The notes beneath the pieces were generated by a model. It did not search any database. It worked only from the letters and a program-made list of their open reading frames with translations, and was not told where the DNA came from. The position numbers were made by a program, and so were the translations under genes. 12,472 nt of DNA, taken from Parvularcula sp. GTDB lineage: Bacteria; Pseudomonadota; Alphaproteobacteria; Caulobacterales; Parvularculaceae. Below, piece after piece: positions 6,337-12,472 of this stretch (positions are counted from its first letter, which is position 1; every line of letters begins with the position of its first letter). The stretch spans positions 1,984 to 14,455 of the forward strand of contig DNZB01000008.1 in the NCBI GenBank assembly GCA_003506635.1, in the 5' to 3' direction.

Positions 6337-7373
6337 TCGGCGCCGCCTTTCACGGGGCCGGGCGGCATGTGGGGCGGAAAATTGTTGAGCTGGCGCCAGA
6401 GCTCATAACCGACCGATACGGTTTCAAGGAGGATCCAGCCGCGCGCCGTCGCTCCGAAGCGGATGAACTGCTCGTCCGGCCATCTGGCCCCGGGGTTCAC
6501 AGGATCTGGCGCTTCGACGAGAAGCACCCGGAACCGCCCGGAGGCGTCGGCGGACGGATCGATCGCGACGACCTCCGCCGCGAATGTGCCGATCGCGACG
6601 GACGGCCAGCCGCTGAACTGCACGGCCGGCCAGCCTTCGAACTGCAGGCGCGCCTTCGCCCCCGGCTTCACAAGCGCGACATCGCGGCCGTCGATGAAGA
6701 TTTCGACCGCGCGCGCGACGCCGGCCGGCACGAAGCTCGCGACTTCCTGACCCGCATCGACAAAGGTCGCGGCGTCGCCGGCGTTGACGCGCAAAATGAC
6801 TCCGTCGCGCGGCGCACGCACGATCTGCGCGGACTGGCGCGAGATGTTGACGTCCGCCCTGTTGAGCTCGGCCTCGACCTCGGCGACGCGTCCGCGCATG
6901 TTCTGAACCGCGATCTGCGTCTGTTCGAACTCCCGGCGCGCGGCGAGGCCCTTGTCGTAAAGGTCCCGCATGCGGCGCAGATCAACCTCCGCCGTCGCGA
7001 GCGCCGACAGCGCCGCCTCCTTTTTCGCGAAGACCTGCGCGCGCTCCGCCGTCAGGCGCTCGATCAGCCGCGGGTCGTTGTCGACGATCTTGACGATCGG
7101 ATCGCCCGACTTCACGACGGCGCCGTCGCGCACATACCATTCGTCGATGCGGCCCGAGACGAGCGCGTTGATCTGCTGGAGGCGGTCGTTCGGATTGAGC
7201 GCGGTGACGGCGCCCGCGCCCGCCGTCGTCTGCACCCAGGGCGTGAAGACGAGGAACGCGCTCGCGGCGGCGACGCCGAACATCAGCATCAGGCCGACGG
7301 CGCGCATCAGCTTCGGCGTCCGGATCGACCGCAAGGTCGTGAAGACCGCGGCGTGATGATCAAGATGCGCCAT
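6333..7373 (-). CDS. HlyD-family periplasmic adaptor (membrane fusion protein)
   Basis: A 346-residue periplasmic adaptor linking an inner-membrane transporter to a TolC-type channel. One N-terminal transmembrane helix (about 25-45) follows a short cytoplasmic tail. Next come the first half of a lipoyl/barrel-sandwich domain (QQINALVSGRIDEWYVRDGA, about 66-96), a coiled-coil hairpin (about 101-182), the second lipoyl half (IVRAPRDGVILRVNAGD, 184-200) and a beta-barrel region with a curious doubled GWP (FEGWPAVQFSGWPS). The C-terminus is Pro-rich. The ATG at 7373 is chosen because it lies 4 bases past the ABC stop with GGGAGCG upstream; the longer frame reaching 7457 would overlap the ABC gene and add an arginine-rich, non-homologous tail. 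The stop overlaps the channel gene. The adaptor looks intact, implying that the complex is used. Confidence 0.88.
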   Translation of the reverse strand: MAHLDHHAAVFTTLRSIRTPKLMRAVGLMLMFGVAAASAFLVFTPWVQTTAGAGAVTALNPNDRLQQINALVSGRIDEWYVRDGAVVKSGDPIVKIVDNDPRLIERLTAERAQVFAKKEAALSALATAEVDLRRMRDLYDKGLAARREFEQTQIAVQNMRGRVAEVEAELNRADVNISRQSAQIVRAPRDGVILRVNAGDAATFVDAGQEVASFVPAGVARAVEIFIDGRDVALVKPGAKARLQFEGWPAVQFSGWPSVAIGTFAAEVVAIDPSADASGRFRVLLVEAPDPVNPGARWPDEQFIRFGATARGWILLETVSVGYELWRQLNNFPPHMPPGPVKGGAE

Positions 7374-7377
7374 CGTC

Positions 7378-9132
7378 TCAAGCGCTCCCGATCGCGGCGA
7401 CGGTCTTTGACGGCCCTCCGGCCGGCTGCGCCTTGCGGGGCCCGTAGACCGCCGCATTGAACGTCTCGAAGTTTGGAAAAACGTGCTGGCGATGGTGGTC
7501 GAGATACAAGAACGAGTCGCAGCCGACGTCGCGCCGGCGGCGGGTGAAATAGATGACGGTGCTGGACCGGTCAGCCCGCAGACGCGCCAGCACGCGGATC
7601 ATCACGTCCTCCGGCGCGAGATCGTAAAGCTGGTTGAGGACGAGAACGCGCGGCTCGGCGAGTATCGCCGCAGCGAGCTTCAAAAGCATCGTCTCGGTGA
7701 TCGACAGCGGCCAGCCGGACAGATTGATCGGCGTGTCGAGACCCTTTTCGAACCGTGCGACGACGGCGTCGAGACCGACGGCCGCCACCGCATCGAGAAC
7801 TTGCGCCGAGGTGACGCTGTCGCCGGCGAGTTGCAGGAATTCCCGGATCGTCATCGCAACGACGATCGGACGGTCAAGCAAAACGATCTGCTGGTGCAGC
7901 GCGTGCGGCTCGGCCTCGACGATGTCAGCCCCCCCGACCAGGATCATGCCGCCGTCGGGATCGGTCTGGCGCTTCACCAGCGTGGTCACGAGACGTTGCA
8001 GCCCATGCGTCGAGGTCGCGGCCATCACCGTCGCGCCGCTTTCAATCCGGAAGTTCAGCGTCACCGGCGCGCCGCGCGCCTCACCTCTGACCTCGCGGAA
8101 TTCAAGCGAGGAATCCGCGCACGCAAACGCGCTCTTCGCCGCAGGCGCTTCAAGCTCGACCTCGAAGAAGCGCGACAGTTCCTCCAGCGCGCCGCAAAGG
8201 TCGTAGAAATAGGCCATATAGGGCCCCAGCTGCGAAACGCCGTAAAAGGCCGCGGACAGCACGAGTTCCGCAGCAACCAGTTGCCCGAGCGACAGCTGGC
8301 CTTGAATGACCAGCCAGCCGCCGAGCCCGAGCAACGCGGCGCTCGCCCCGGCGTAAATGACGAAGAAGCTCACCGTCTGCGCGAAATAATGGCGGAAATG
8401 GCGCCGGTGCTCCTCGACATAGGCGCGCGTTTCGGCGTCGGTGCGCGCGAGCGCGTATTCGATGTGGCGCTCCGATTTGAAAAACCCGTTCGACGCCGCG
8501 AGGTTTTCGATCCATGCCGCGGTCAGATGCTTCTGATGCGAAAGATCAATGGCGCTCCGGATCGAAGCTTCGCCCCAAAACAGCCATACCGCTGAGATCA
8601 GCGCGACGATGACGGCGTTGAAAGCGAGAAACAGCGGATGGTAGAACGAAACGAGGATAAAGCCGACGCCCGCCTGCAAGACGAGCGTAAAGCCTCCGAC
8701 GAGGAGGGCGGGCGCCATCTTCTGTACAATGACGATATCGAAATAGCGGTTGAAGAGCGGCCCGCGACCCTCATCGACGAAAAACGGATTGCGCGCGTAA
8801 ATCGCCCGGAGCGCGATTTCAGCGACCATGCGCGCGTAAAAGCGCCGCCCGAAAATCTCCATCAGGTGAATGCGCAGGGCGTTCAAAAGTCCCGACACGA
8901 GGAGGAGGATGAACAGCGCGCCGGAAAGAGCGACCAGCGGCGCGGCGAGCGCGGTGTTGGCGACAGTGTTGATGAGCATCTGCACGGAGATCGGCGTCGC
9001 CAGCGACATCAGGCTGATGCCGGCGCCGTAAACGACCGCAAGGATGTAGAAATCCTTCTCAGGACCTAAAATCCGCAGGAAAAATCCTGCGACCTTGGCG
9101 ATCTTGAAGTCTTCCGGCGCGCCCGCGGCCAT
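7378..9132 (-). CDS. ABC exporter-like protein with degenerate (catalytically dead) nucleotide-binding domain
   Basis: A 584-residue half-transporter: an exporter-type membrane domain (PF00664-like, six helices at about 28-50, 65-88, 139-160, 165-186, 253-276 and 283-306, with GGWLVIQGQLSLGQLVAAE as in type I secretion ABC proteins), then an NBD-like domain (about 343-560). Counting against a normal ABC ATPase, all catalytic motifs are replaced. Walker A is TSTHGLQRL (373-381, Lys to Gln379). The Q-loop Gln is Asp420. The signature is LSITE (476-480). Walker B Asp-Glu is Asn500-Gln501. The D-loop Asp is Pro507. The switch His is Arg531. The A-loop aromatic is missing. Spacing is preserved: signature to Walker B is the normal 24 residues, and TIREF sits where TIREN should be. 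There is no C39 peptidase domain. It should sit in the inner membrane and contact the HlyD-type protein, but probably cannot hydrolyse ATP alone. The ATG has GGGGA upstream. First gene of the operon. Function as a heterodimer half or non-ATPase scaffold is inference. Confidence 0.86.
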   Translation of the reverse strand: MAAGAPEDFKIAKVAGFFLRILGPEKDFYILAVVYGAGISLMSLATPISVQMLINTVANTALAAPLVALSGALFILLLVSGLLNALRIHLMEIFGRRFYARMVAEIALRAIYARNPFFVDEGRGPLFNRYFDIVIVQKMAPALLVGGFTLVLQAGVGFILVSFYHPLFLAFNAVIVALISAVWLFWGEASIRSAIDLSHQKHLTAAWIENLAASNGFFKSERHIEYALARTDAETRAYVEEHRRHFRHYFAQTVSFFVIYAGASAALLGLGGWLVIQGQLSLGQLVAAELVLSAAFYGVSQLGPYMAYFYDLCGALEELSRFFEVELEAPAAKSAFACADSSLEFREVRGEARGAPVTLNFRIESGATVMAATSTHGLQRLVTTLVKRQTDPDGGMILVGGADIVEAEPHALHQQIVLLDRPIVVAMTIREFLQLAGDSVTSAQVLDAVAAVGLDAVVARFEKGLDTPINLSGWPLSITETMLLKLAAAILAEPRVLVLNQLYDLAPEDVMIRVLARLRADRSSTVIYFTRRRRDVGCDSFLYLDHHRQHVFPNFETFNAAVYGPRKAQPAGGPSKTVAAIGSA

Positions 9133-9375
9133 GGTCTATCGTCCCCGACACTGTCTACGGCGAGCCCATGTCGCGCAGATCAACGCCGATCCGCGCTCCC
9201 CATTTACGGCTCGCCAAGATTTCGAGGGCCCGCTTTCCCGACCAAAGGGCGTTCCCGCGCGGGGATTTGGGGACGCGCGCGGCCGCGTCAAGGTTCGCAG
9301 ACGCAAAATTCGTTGTTTCTGGCCATCGCGGCCGGATCGTGAGAATGAACCGCCGTAGCGAAAACGGGGTAGACC
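9133..9375. promoter_or_regulatory. Divergent intergenic region between ABC operon and oxidase gene
   Basis: 243 bases that must carry promoters for both directions. On the minus strand TTGACG (complement of 9286-9291) is followed at exactly 17 bases by a weak -10 AAATCC (complement of 9263-9268), a tentative promoter for the ABC operon. No clear promoter is seen for the oxidase gene. The two start codons lie in a perfect mirrored 9-mer: CATGGTCTA at 9130-9138 and TAGACCATG at 9370-9378, so both transcripts read TAGACC just before ATG. Confidence 0.3.
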
Positions 9376-10602
9376 ATGACGACGCCGAGCCGTCGGACGG
9401 TTCTTGCCGGGGCCGCCGCCGCAGCGACGCTCGCCGCGTGCGAGCGGCCGAAGGGGAGCGCGCCGATGAAACCGTCTACCGGTCCGTCCGTCGCGGTGAT
9501 CGGCGCGGGCATGGCGGGCTCGGCCGCAGCCATGCATCTTGCCCGGCGCGGCGCTCGGGTGACGCTGTTCGAGCAGTTCGGCTTCGGTCATGACCGCGGG
9601 TCCTCGCATGGCGCGACGCGGCTCTTCCGCATCGCTTATTTCGAGCATCCGGATTACGTGCCGATCCTCCAGCGCGCTTACGCTCTGTGGAAATCCCTGG
9701 AGGCGGAGAGCGGCGAAACGCTGTTTCACGAAACCGGCGTCTTGCAGGCGGGCGCGCCCGGCGGCGGCTTCATGCAAGGCCTCGCCAAAGCGATCGCCGA
9801 CCATGATCTTCCCGTCGCGCAGCTCAGCGCCTCCGACATCGCGCACGCGCATCCCCAACTCACATTGCCGTCGCATTTCATCGCCTATTTCGAACGCGAA
9901 GCGGGATTCGTGATGGCGGGGAAAACCGTTGAGACTCAGATCCGGCTGGCAAGGGACGCCGGCGCGTCCTTGCGCCCCGCGACGCCGGTTCTCGGCTGGA
10001 CGCCTGCGGCGGAGGGCGTCAGCGTCGAAACGGCGGCGGGCGCGGAGATTTTCGACCGCGCCGTCATCACCGCGGGCGCCTGGGCGAACGGACTTTTGAA
10101 TCTTCCGAAGGCGGACGTGAAGCCGTGGCCGCGCACGCTCTTCTGGCGTCGTCCGCAGACGGAGGGTTTCGCCCTTGGGCGTTTCGCGTGTTTCGCGGTC
10201 GAGGAAGAGGACGGCCGCTTCTTTTACGGCTTTCCGGCGATCGACGGCGACGGCGTCAAGGTCGCGGAACATTCAGGCGGCCACGCGATCGCGCGGCCTG
10301 AAGACCGCGGCGACGCGCCCGAACCGGGCGAAAGCGAGGCGATCGACGCGTTCCTCGCCGCCCGCATTCCGGCCCTCGCCGGCCGTCCGGGAAAGTTCCA
10401 GCGCTGCCTCTATGAGGTTTCGCCGGACCACCACTTCCTGATCGACCGCCACCCTCTTTCCGACCGCGTCGTCTTCGCGGCGGGATTGTCAGGGCACGGC
10501 TTCAAATTCTCGCCCGCCCTCGGCGAGGCGCTCGCCGCCATGGCTCTCGACGGCGAGACGCCGCAGCACTTCAGGTTTTTGTCGCTGGCGCGGTTCGTTT
10601 AA
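9376..10602 (+). CDS. Exported FAD-dependent amine oxidase, monomeric sarcosine oxidase / N-methyltryptophan oxidase family
   Basis: A 408-residue flavoenzyme of the DAO/MSOX family, which oxidises secondary amino acids (sarcosine, N-methyltryptophan and similar), releasing H2O2. The dinucleotide-binding motif is GAGMAG (43-48) with Glu66 ending the second strand. GSSHGATRLFR matches the MSOX substrate-site block. Cys344 in RCLYEVSPDHHF aligns with the cysteine that binds FAD covalently. Lys295 and His299 (VKVAEH) and Lys377 (GHGFKF) match the catalytic Lys265, His269 and Lys348 of Bacillus MSOX. So it appears fully active. Unusually, the N-terminus has a twin-arginine signal (SRRTVLAGAAAAATLAAC) with a lipobox ending at Cys22, predicting Tat export and lipidation, whereas known family members are cytosolic. 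An internal Met31 (MKPSTGPSVAVIGAG) could give a cytosolic form. The ATG has GGGG 6 bases upstream. Divergent from the ABC operon; the substrate is unknown. Confidence 0.88.
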   Translation: MTTPSRRTVLAGAAAAATLAACERPKGSAPMKPSTGPSVAVIGAGMAGSAAAMHLARRGARVTLFEQFGFGHDRGSSHGATRLFRIAYFEHPDYVPILQRAYALWKSLEAESGETLFHETGVLQAGAPGGGFMQGLAKAIADHDLPVAQLSASDIAHAHPQLTLPSHFIAYFEREAGFVMAGKTVETQIRLARDAGASLRPATPVLGWTPAAEGVSVETAAGAEIFDRAVITAGAWANGLLNLPKADVKPWPRTLFWRRPQTEGFALGRFACFAVEEEDGRFFYGFPAIDGDGVKVAEHSGGHAIARPEDRGDAPEPGESEAIDAFLAARIPALAGRPGKFQRCLYEVSPDHHFLIDRHPLSDRVVFAAGLSGHGFKFSPALGEALAAMALDGETPQHFRFLSLARFV

Positions 10603-10632
10603 TTGTTGTCTTTGTACTGATTATTATCGTTC

Positions 10633-10750
10633 CGTCACCCCGGGGCGCGCCCCCTGGCGCGACCCCGGGTCCATCTTCTGAATGACTCGCGCGCGCGGCA
10701 GAGAGTTTCGGGAGATGGGCCCCGGATCGGCTTAGCCGTCCGGGGTGACG
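10633..10750. repeat. Nested palindromic intergenic repeat, complete copy
   Basis: A 118-base element bounded by perfect 11-bp inverted repeats CGTCACCCCGG (10633-10643) and CCGGGGTGACG (10740-10750). Inside are a hairpin CGCGCC-CCCT-GGCGCG near its left end and an inner inverted pair, GGGTCCATCT against AGATGGGCCC (one mismatch). The sequence resembles the small palindromic elements dispersed between genes in alphaproteobacteria; a related copy starts at 12398. It encodes no protein. It lies downstream of the oxidase gene and upstream of prfC and could also shape transcript ends. Element type (MITE-like or REP-like) is inference. Confidence 0.6.
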
Positions 10751-10818
10751 GCCATGCTGCTTGACCCGGTCTGATGAAACCCGCAGAGAGCCCGCAATCA
10801 TTACCCCTCCTGCGCCCC

Positions 10819-12384
10819 ATGACATCGACCTATCTCAATCGACGCACTTTCGCGATCATCTCGCACCCGGACGCCGGAAAGACGACGCTGACCGAGAAGC
10901 TGCTTCTCTTCAGCGGCGCGATCCGGCTTGCGGGCGAGGTGAAGGCGCGCGGCGACCGGCGCCGGGCGCGCTCCGACTGGCTTGCGATCGAGCAGAAGCG
11001 CGGGATTTCGGTGACGACCTCGGCGATGACGTTCGAGCACGCAGGGTGCGTCTTCAACCTGCTCGACACGCCCGGCCACGAGGATTTTTCGGAGGACACC
11101 TACAGAACGCTAACCGCCGTCGACAGCGCGGTGATGGTGATCGACGCCGCGAAGGGCATCGAGAGCCAGACGAGGAAGCTTTTCGAGGTCTGCCGCCTGC
11201 GCGACATCCCGATCATGACCTTCATCAACAAGGTCGACCGCGAGGGGCGCGACCCCTTCGACCTTATCGACGAAATCGCCGACCAGCTGGCGCTCGACGT
11301 ATCCCCGCGCGTTTGGCCGGTCGGAACCGGCGGGCGCTTCAAGGGATGTTATGACATCGCGCATGACCGTTTCCTCCTTGGCGGCGAAGGCGGCAAATTT
11401 GAGCGGGCGATCGAGATCGCGGGCCCGACCGATCCCCAGTTTGCGGCGCTTGCGGGCGATGTCGCGGACGAGACGCGCGAGGCCATGGCGCTAGCGCGAG
11501 AAGGCTACGCGCCGTTCGATCTTGAAAGCTATCGCGACGGCGCCTTGACGCCGATTTATTTCGGCAGCGCGCTGAAGGAGTTTTCCGTCGCCGAACTCCT
11601 GCGCGACATCGCCCGCTTTGCGCCTTGCCCCCGCGCGCAGAAGGCCGGCGACGAGACCATCGCGCCGGATGCGGCGGACGTCGCCGGCTTCGTCTTCAAG
11701 GTGCAGGCGAACATGGATCCGAACCACCGCGACCGCATCGCTTTCGTGCGCCTGTGCTCCGGCGAGTTCCGGCGCGGCATGAAGCTGAAAGTGTCGCGTA
11801 CGGACAAATTGCTCGCGGTCAACAGCCCGATCTTCTTCCTGGCGCAGGAACGCAATCTCGCCGAGGAAGCGGTCGCCGGCGACATCGTCGGCGTTCCGAA
11901 CCATGGCGCGCTCGGCGTCGGCGACACGCTGTCGGAGCGCGACGGGATCAGGTTCACCGGCCTTCCCGATTTCGCGCCGGAGATCATCCGCCGCGTGCGT
12001 CTCGACGATCCGATGAAGTCAAAGCAGATGAAGCGCGCGATGACGGCCCTCGCCGAAGAAGGCGCCGCGCAAGTCTTCACCCCGGCGATCGGCGGCGACT
12101 TTTACGTCGGCGTCGTCGGCGCCTTGCAGCTCGACGTGATCGAGGAGCGGCTCAAAGCCGAATACGGCGTCGCGGCCGCGATGGAGACTTGCGGATTCGA
12201 AGCCGTAAGATGGCTCGGCGGCGAGGCGGAAGCGATCAAGACGTTCATCGGCCTCAACGGCACGGCGATCGCCCATGACCGCTACGGCTCGCCGGTCTAT
12301 CTCGCCCGCTCCGCCTGGGAAGCGGGCTATGCCGAACAGAAGAACCCGAAGGTCAAATTCATGAAGACGCGGGAGAGGGCGTGA
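10819..12384 (+). CDS. prfC: Peptide chain release factor 3 (RF3), GTPase
   Basis: RF3 is a translational GTPase that removes RF1/RF2 from the ribosome after peptide release. The 521-residue protein has the G1 loop SHPDAGKTT (15-23), G2 RGISVTTS (61-68), G3 DTPGHEDFSEDTYRTL (83-98), G4 NKVD (137-140) and G5 SAL (250-252). The RF3-specific blocks VQANMDPNHRDRIAF and FTGLPDFAPEIIRRVRL follow in domains II and III. Length agrees with the E. coli protein (529, from memory). The ATG at 10819 gives MTSTYLNRRTFAIISHPDAG, aligning with the family; an in-frame ATG at 10774 would add 15 residues. Neither has a clear Shine-Dalgarno. It stands alone between two palindromic repeats. No defects are seen. 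Confidence 0.95.
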   Translation: MTSTYLNRRTFAIISHPDAGKTTLTEKLLLFSGAIRLAGEVKARGDRRRARSDWLAIEQKRGISVTTSAMTFEHAGCVFNLLDTPGHEDFSEDTYRTLTAVDSAVMVIDAAKGIESQTRKLFEVCRLRDIPIMTFINKVDREGRDPFDLIDEIADQLALDVSPRVWPVGTGGRFKGCYDIAHDRFLLGGEGGKFERAIEIAGPTDPQFAALAGDVADETREAMALAREGYAPFDLESYRDGALTPIYFGSALKEFSVAELLRDIARFAPCPRAQKAGDETIAPDAADVAGFVFKVQANMDPNHRDRIAFVRLCSGEFRRGMKLKVSRTDKLLAVNSPIFFLAQERNLAEEAVAGDIVGVPNHGALGVGDTLSERDGIRFTGLPDFAPEIIRRVRLDDPMKSKQMKRAMTALAEEGAAQVFTPAIGGDFYVGVVGALQLDVIEERLKAEYGVAAAMETCGFEAVRWLGGEAEAIKTFIGLNGTAIAHDRYGSPVYLARSAWEAGYAEQKNPKVKFMKTRERA

Positions 12385-12397
12385 AGGCCCGCTCCGA

Positions 12398-12472
12398 CGT
12401 CATCCCGGGGCCGCGCACTTGCGCGGAACCCGGGACCCAGCTCCTGAACCATCGACGCGCGAGATGGCGCCT
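12398..12472. repeat. Palindromic intergenic repeat, copy cut by window end
   Basis: Begins CGTCATCCCGGGG 14 bases past the prfC stop and runs off the right edge. It shares order and spacing with the copy at 10633: opening CGTCAYCCCGGGG, a 6-bp stem with 4-base loop (CCGCGC-ACTT-GCGCGG, 12411-12426), then CCCGGG and a CCA/CCCA-CT-CTGAA stretch. TCCCGGG (12403-12409) and CCCGGGA (12429-12435) extend the stem outward, making a strong hairpin that may help end the prfC transcript. It is in the same orientation as the first copy. Confidence 0.6.

Noticed and set aside
7990..8045. Frameshift as the cause of the missing Walker A motif
   Set aside because: I read the other two minus-strand frames through this stretch: neither gives a GK(S/T) P-loop, and the downstream NBD landmarks stay in the same frame as the membrane domain.
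6369..8595. Two long plus-strand open frames opposite the HlyD and ABC genes
   Set aside because: Arg/Asp-rich shadow translations with no motif; both real genes read on the minus strand.
9136..10272. Minus-strand open frame of 378 codons opposite the oxidase gene
   Set aside because: Overlaps a complete flavoenzyme with all active-site residues; Arg-rich shadow.
10774..12384. Elongation factor G or tetracycline-protection protein
   Set aside because: The length (about 520) and the RF3-specific blocks (QANMDPNHRDR, FTGLPDFAPE) fit prfC; the EF-G/TetM C-terminal domains are absent.
1..12472. CRISPR array, tRNA/rRNA genes, transposase or phage genes
   Set aside because: No regularly spaced repeats, no cloverleaf-like sequence and no transposase, integrase or phage protein was seen on either strand.

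Overview
The window looks like a chromosomal piece of a GC-rich Gram-negative bacterium, most likely an alphaproteobacterium. The support is strong G/C preference at third codon positions, a TolC/HlyD trans-envelope operon, a short-form class I ribonucleotide reductase, and dispersed intergenic palindromes of the CGTCATCCCGG type common in that class. I cannot place it to order. There are no rRNA, tRNA, CRISPR, phage or insertion-sequence genes.

Layout. (1) 1-362, minus: the 5' end of nrdA, the large subunit of ribonucleotide reductase, running off the left edge. Its upstream region (363-670) carries a good NrdR-box match, a weaker second box about three helical turns away, a possible promoter overlapping both, and a leader rich in hairpins. 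(2) 671-2167, minus: an unrecognised four-helix membrane protein. (3) 2317-3537 and 3591-4832, plus: two exported serine hydrolases, a lipoprotein esterase with a CBM20-like N-terminal domain and a periplasmic beta-lactamase-fold (class C/CubicO) enzyme, probably one operon. (4) 9132-4909, minus: a tight three-gene operon for an ABC protein, an HlyD-type periplasmic adaptor and a TolC-type outer-membrane channel. This is the layout of a type I secretion or efflux machine. (5) 9376-10602, plus, divergent from the ABC operon: a monomeric sarcosine oxidase / N-methyltryptophan oxidase family flavoenzyme with a Tat signal and lipobox. (6) 10819-12384, plus: prfC (release factor 3), flanked on both sides by related palindromic repeats.

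The most unusual feature is the ABC protein. Its membrane domain looks normal, and its nucleotide-binding domain keeps the length and order of landmarks of an ABC ATPase. Yet every catalytic motif is lost: the Walker A lysine is Gln379, the Walker B Asp-Glu pair is Asn500-Gln501, the Q-loop Gln is Asp420, the signature reads LSITE and the switch histidine is Arg531. The frame is open and the downstream adaptor and channel genes look intact and translationally coupled, so this seems to be a maintained pseudo-ATPase rather than a decaying gene. Either it pairs with an active ABC half encoded elsewhere, or the tripartite complex is not driven by its own ATPase.

Most of the middle of the window has an envelope theme: a surface or periplasmic esterase, a periplasmic serine hydrolase, a trans-envelope conduit and an exported amine oxidase. 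A shared pathway is not demonstrated. Housekeeping genes (nrdA, prfC) bound this block.
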